Origin: Bacillota bacterium
Lineage (GTDB): Bacteria > Bacillota > Clostridia > Lachnospirales > Cellulosilyticaceae
Assembly: GCA_023436395.1 (NCBI GenBank)
Contig: JAEZJJ010000049.1
Location: 1 to 25,917, forward strand
Length of the DNA: 25,917 nt
Reading direction: 5' to 3'
Shown: in pieces, positions 23,279 through 25,917 of the stretch
How the letters are laid out: every line of letters begins with the position of its first letter
Position numbering within the stretch: position 1 is the stretch's first letter
Notes under the pieces: generated by a model
The model's input: only the letters and a program-made list of their open reading frames with translations
Databases searched by the model: none
Told to the model about the DNA's origin: nothing
Made by a program: the position numbers and the translations under genes

Positions 23279-23995
23279 GTGGATTATAGACCATGTGATA
23301 TTATGATTTGTACTATGGCAAGGCTTATTAATGAAAATAATACGGTTTTTCATGGGGTTTCTTCTCATATGCCTATGATTGCAACATTACTTGCAAAGGC
23401 AACACATGCACCCAATGCAGTACATCTTAACATTCCGGGCGGTGTTAATCCTGAAATAAAAGCTTTACAAAAATATACAAGTGCTGGTACTGCCTTAACA
23501 GATACAAGTATAGCAGATTTTCCTCTTTCTGATATTTTTGATCTATCTATGAGAGGAGGTCTTGATATAGCCTTCTTAAGTGGTATTCAGTTTGATAATA
23601 GAGGAAATGTAAATGCGTCGGTTATAGGTGATTATCATAGGCCTAAAGTAAGAATGCCGGGAGGGGCAGGTAGTGCAGTACTTATCCCAACGGCTAAAAG
23701 GGCTATTATATGGAGAACCAAACATGACAAGAGAACATTTGTGCAGAAGGTTGATTTTATAACAACCAGAGGAAATGTAGATTGTATTATTACACCACTT
23801 TGTGTGTTTAAGATGTATGAAGGAGAGCTTATTTTAGAAAGTATTCATCCTACATCTAGTATAGAAGAAATTGCATCTAATACAGGGTTTGACATTCGTT
23901 ATATTGATTTAAAGTATACACCACTTCCAACCAATGAAGAGATGATAGCATTAAGAAAAATAGATCCAAATGATTATCGCAATATTGAATTCTAA
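23279..23995 (+). CDS. CoA-transferase family, subunit B-like
   Basis: 238-aa beta-type partner (GctB/IpdB-like), with FLSGIQFDNRGNVNASVIGDYHRPKVRMPGGAG and an HPTSSIEEIASNTGFDI ending that match glutaconate CoA-transferase beta subunits. The region where that enzyme has its catalytic Glu (an ESG motif, from memory of the family) reads HLNIPGG here, with no Glu. The pair may therefore not be a standard transferase; hydrolase or lyase chemistry is possible. GTG start, AAAGGAGG upstream, 14 nt after subunit A. Confidence 0.85.
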   Translation: MDYRPCDIMICTMARLINENNTVFHGVSSHMPMIATLLAKATHAPNAVHLNIPGGVNPEIKALQKYTSAGTALTDTSIADFPLSDIFDLSMRGGLDIAFLSGIQFDNRGNVNASVIGDYHRPKVRMPGGAGSAVLIPTAKRAIIWRTKHDKRTFVQKVDFITTRGNVDCIITPLCVFKMYEGELILESIHPTSSIEEIASNTGFDIRYIDLKYTPLPTNEEMIALRKIDPNDYRNIEF

Positions 23996-24009
23996 GAGAA
24001 GGTGATAAA

Positions 24010-25176
24010 ATGAATAAGGCTTGCAGAGTAAATATGGTTACAACTAACTTCTTTGGACAAGGAGCTTTAGAATTTTTACCTGAAGAAGTGAAAAAAAGAA
24101 ACTATAAAAAAACCCTTATTATTACAGATGGTTTTTTATATGAGTCAGGTGTAGCAACGCAAGTAGGAAAGCTATTAGAAAGAGTTGATGTGCAGAGTTA
24201 TATTTATTATGGTGTAAAACCAAATCCAACTACGGCTGTCATTAATGAGGCATTAAGTGTGGCTAAGGAGATTAAACCTGATTTTATTGTGGCATTAGGT
24301 GGGGGATCAGCTATTGATACTTGTAAAGCAGTAGGGATTGTCCTTGCTAATAATGGAGATATAAGAGATTACGAAGGGGTTAATAAATCTAAGAATCCAG
24401 CTCTTCCTATAGTAGCCATTAATACAACCGCAGGAACAGGCTCAGAAGTAACAACATTTTATGTTATTACAGATGAGGAAACACATTCTAAAATGGTTAT
24501 GATTGATCCTAATTGTAGTGTATGGATAGCAATAAACGATGCAGAATTGATGCGCTCTATGCCTAAAGGATTAACGGCAGCGACAGGAATGGATGCTATG
24601 ACTCATGCTATAGAAGCAGTATTATCTAAAAGAGCTACTCCCTTTACAGATAAAGATGCTTTATGGGCAATTAAGACTATTAAAGAATATTTACCTAGAG
24701 CTGTGAAAGACGGAAATGATATAGAAGCAAGAGAAATGATGGCATATGCTCAGTACTGCGCAGGACTTGCATTTTCTAATGCTGGCTTAGGGATGGTACA
24801 TTCCATGGCACATTCTTTAGGAGGATTTTATAATTTGCCTCATGGTATTTGCAATGCTGTACTCTTACCTTATGTTATGGCGTATAATGGCGAGAGACCA
24901 GAAGTGCAAGAGCGTTTTAAACTCATCTACGAAGCCCTAGGGTTAAAAGGAGCTTTTACATATGTACCCTATAGGGCTATGACAGAATCTATTAGAGAAA
25001 TTAAAAAGCTTTCTAAAGAAGTAGGAATCCCTGAAAAATTATCTACTTTAAAAGTTGATACAAAAGACTTTGAAGCGTTAGCAGTGCTTGCTATTAAAGA
25101 TACTTGTATGCCAGATAATCCGAGACAGGCAAATTTACAAGATGTGATAGAAATTTATAAAAAAGCTTACTGTTAG
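24010..25176 (+). CDS. Iron-containing alcohol dehydrogenase
   Basis: 388-aa group III alcohol dehydrogenase (FucO/PduQ/1,3-propanediol dehydrogenase relatives). The NAD-binding motif ALGGGSAID lies at 95-103. Metal ligands are Asp195 and His199 in GMDAMTHAIE, His264 in GLGMVHSMAH and His278 in NLPHGICN. It probably reduces part of the aldehyde to the alcohol (ethanol, or methylthioethanol), restoring the NAD used by the acylating dehydrogenase. AGAAGGTGA precedes the start. It is the last gene before the rRNA region, and no encapsulation peptide is seen. Confidence 0.93.
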   Translation: MNKACRVNMVTTNFFGQGALEFLPEEVKKRNYKKTLIITDGFLYESGVATQVGKLLERVDVQSYIYYGVKPNPTTAVINEALSVAKEIKPDFIVALGGGSAIDTCKAVGIVLANNGDIRDYEGVNKSKNPALPIVAINTTAGTGSEVTTFYVITDEETHSKMVMIDPNCSVWIAINDAELMRSMPKGLTAATGMDAMTHAIEAVLSKRATPFTDKDALWAIKTIKEYLPRAVKDGNDIEAREMMAYAQYCAGLAFSNAGLGMVHSMAHSLGGFYNLPHGICNAVLLPYVMAYNGERPEVQERFKLIYEALGLKGAFTYVPYRAMTESIREIKKLSKEVGIPEKLSTLKVDTKDFEALAVLAIKDTCMPDNPRQANLQDVIEIYKKAYC

Positions 25177-25254
25177 AAATTTGATTAATGAACTAGTGGT
25201 AAACACGTATTCTTATGGGGAATTAGAAAGAAGATAAAAAAGCAAATAAAATTG

Positions 25255-25283
25255 TTGACATGAAAAACAGTTTAAGATATTAT
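25255..25283 (+). promoter_or_regulatory. rRNA-type promoter upstream of 5S
   Basis: TTGACA (25255-25260) and TATTAT (25278-25283) are separated by exactly 17 nt, close to the sigma-A consensus, ~34 nt before the 5S gene. Confidence 0.88.
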
Positions 25284-25316
25284 ATTACTTGTCGTCAGGA
25301 AAAGAAGATGATATTT

Positions 25317-25434
25317 TTTGGTGGTGATGCGCTTAAGGGAAACACCCGTTTCCATTCCGAACACGTAGGTTAAGACTTAAGCGGCCGATGGTACTTGTCG
25401 GGAGACTGACTGGAAGAGTAGGTGGCTGCCAAAT
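25317..25434 (+). rRNA. 5S rRNA
   Basis: About 118 nt with terminal pairing between TTTGGTGGT and GCTGCCAAA, the conserved CATTCCGAACAC loop and GCCGATGGTAC. Ends are estimated. It lies upstream of tRNA-Glu and 16S rather than after 23S. Confidence 0.93.
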
Positions 25435-25438
25435 TTAT

Positions 25439-25510
25439 GGCCCATTGGTCAAGCGGTCAAGACACCGCCCTTTCACGGCGGTAACACGAGTTCGATTCTC
25501 GTATGGGTCA
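25439..25510 (+). tRNA. tRNA-Glu (anticodon TTC)
   Basis: 72-nt cloverleaf. The acceptor GGCCCAT pairs with ATGGGTC (one G-U) with discriminator A. The anticodon stem CCGCC/GGCGG encloses loop CTTTCAC, giving anticodon TTC. The T arm is ACGAG TTCGATT CTCGT. The CCA end is not encoded. It starts a few nt after 5S and shares its transcript. Confidence 0.95.
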
Positions 25511-25517
25511 TGATTTG

Positions 25518-25551
25518 AATCCCAGTTAGGAAATCCTAACTGGGATTTTTT
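25518..25551 (+). terminator. Terminator after 5S-tRNA-Glu
   Basis: AATCCCAGTTAGGA and TCCTAACTGGGATT form a 14-bp perfect stem followed by TTTT and G. It closes the 5S-tRNA transcript before 16S. Confidence 0.88.
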
Positions 25552-25669
25552 GTAGTTCTAGCCCAATTAACCACTAGCTTTAAGGATTAAAAACATACTC
25601 TTATCCGATGCAATAAGAAGATAGGCATAGGGAAATCATTAAGATAAATTAAAAACTACAAATAAGATG

Positions 25670-25698
25670 TTGACTTAAGTAAGGAAATGCTGTATTAT
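25670..25698 (+). promoter_or_regulatory. rRNA-type promoter for 16S
   Basis: TTGACT (25670-25675), a 17-nt spacer and TATTAT (25693-25698), ~165 nt before 16S. It has the same architecture as the promoter upstream of 5S. Confidence 0.85.
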
Positions 25699-25863
25699 TA
25701 AATGAGTCAGCGGTTAAAAAACCTAAGATAATAAATGAACTTTGAAAACAAAATAGTAACTATAAACCAGTCGATTCATTACGTCTCTAATAAGAGATGA
25801 GAATCAGTACATTTGTACTAAGTAAAATAGTCAGTAGCAGAGATGCTACACGGACAAACTTCA

Positions 25864-25917
<54 letters not shown>

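Larger units (their letters stand above)
25511..25863. other. Spacer and leader between tRNA-Glu and 16S
   Basis: Holds the terminator at 25518-25551, a second rRNA promoter (25670-25698), and a 16S leader with a boxA-like GAACTTTGAAAACA (25737-25750) and a small TCTCT/AGAGA hairpin near 25783-25798. No coding potential seen. Confidence 0.65.

Noticed and set aside
15006..25176. Propanediol, ethanolamine or choline-type BMC
   Set aside because: No diol dehydratase, ethanolamine ammonia-lyase, glycyl-radical enzyme or activase, and no B12 genes are present. The aldehyde source is the aldolase.
24010..25176. Alcohol dehydrogenase as encapsulated cargo
   Set aside because: It has normal family length with no extra N- or C-terminal amphipathic helix. 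Encapsulation by protein interaction remains possible but is not shown.

Overview
This looks like chromosomal DNA of a low-GC, AT-rich clostridial Firmicute. The rRNA ends, strong AGGAGG-type ribosome binding sites, ATG/GTG starts and lipoprotein signal peptides all fit a Lachnospiraceae-like anaerobe. A Cellulosilyticum-type organism is my guess, not a proof. The window lies between two rRNA loci read in the same direction: it opens with the last ~97 nt of a 23S gene and closes with 5S, tRNA-Glu and the first ~54 nt of a 16S gene.

Layout. (1) 1-487: 23S tail, its terminator and a 40-nt perfect palindrome. (2) 488-2453, minus strand: an OmpR-type response regulator and sensor kinase overlapping by 11 nt. 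(3) 2596-5989, plus strand: an unrecognised secreted protein and a large lipoprotein combining an N-terminal probable beta-propeller with a C-terminal solute-binding domain. (4) 6330-8783: two closely related LacI-family regulators. (5) 8866-12580: a ribose-type ABC sugar importer (lipoprotein binding protein, double ATPase, permease). (6) 12633-25176: a closely packed bacterial microcompartment (BMC) operon. (7) 25255-25917: rRNA/tRNA promoters, 5S, tRNA-Glu, a terminator, a second promoter and the 16S start.

The BMC operon is the main interest. Its genes are 5-methylthioribose kinase (MtnK), methylthioribose-1-phosphate isomerase (MtnA), a class II aldolase, a CoA-acylating aldehyde dehydrogenase, four BMC-H shell proteins, PduL phosphotransacylase, an EutN/CcmL pentamer, a solute-binding-protein fold without a signal peptide, a CoA-disulfide-reductase-like flavoprotein, a two-subunit CoA-transferase-like enzyme and an iron-dependent alcohol dehydrogenase. 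Together they spell out the 'DHAP shunt' for 5-deoxyribose or 5-methylthioribose enclosed in a metabolosome. A 5-substituted ribose would be imported, phosphorylated at C1, isomerised to the ribulose-1-phosphate and cleaved to DHAP plus acetaldehyde (from 5-deoxyribose) or methylthioacetaldehyde (from methylthioribose). The aldehyde would be oxidised inside the shell to an acyl-CoA and reduced to an alcohol, with PduL, the CoA-transferase-like pair and the CoA reductase handling the CoA ester. The aldolase, aldehyde dehydrogenase and PduL each carry a terminal amphipathic helix of the encapsulation-peptide type, which supports these three as cargo. The substrate is inferred from gene families and is not proven by the sequence.

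The rRNA layout is also unusual. The 23S at the left is not followed by 5S, and at the right 5S plus tRNA-Glu lie upstream of 16S, with their own promoter and terminator.
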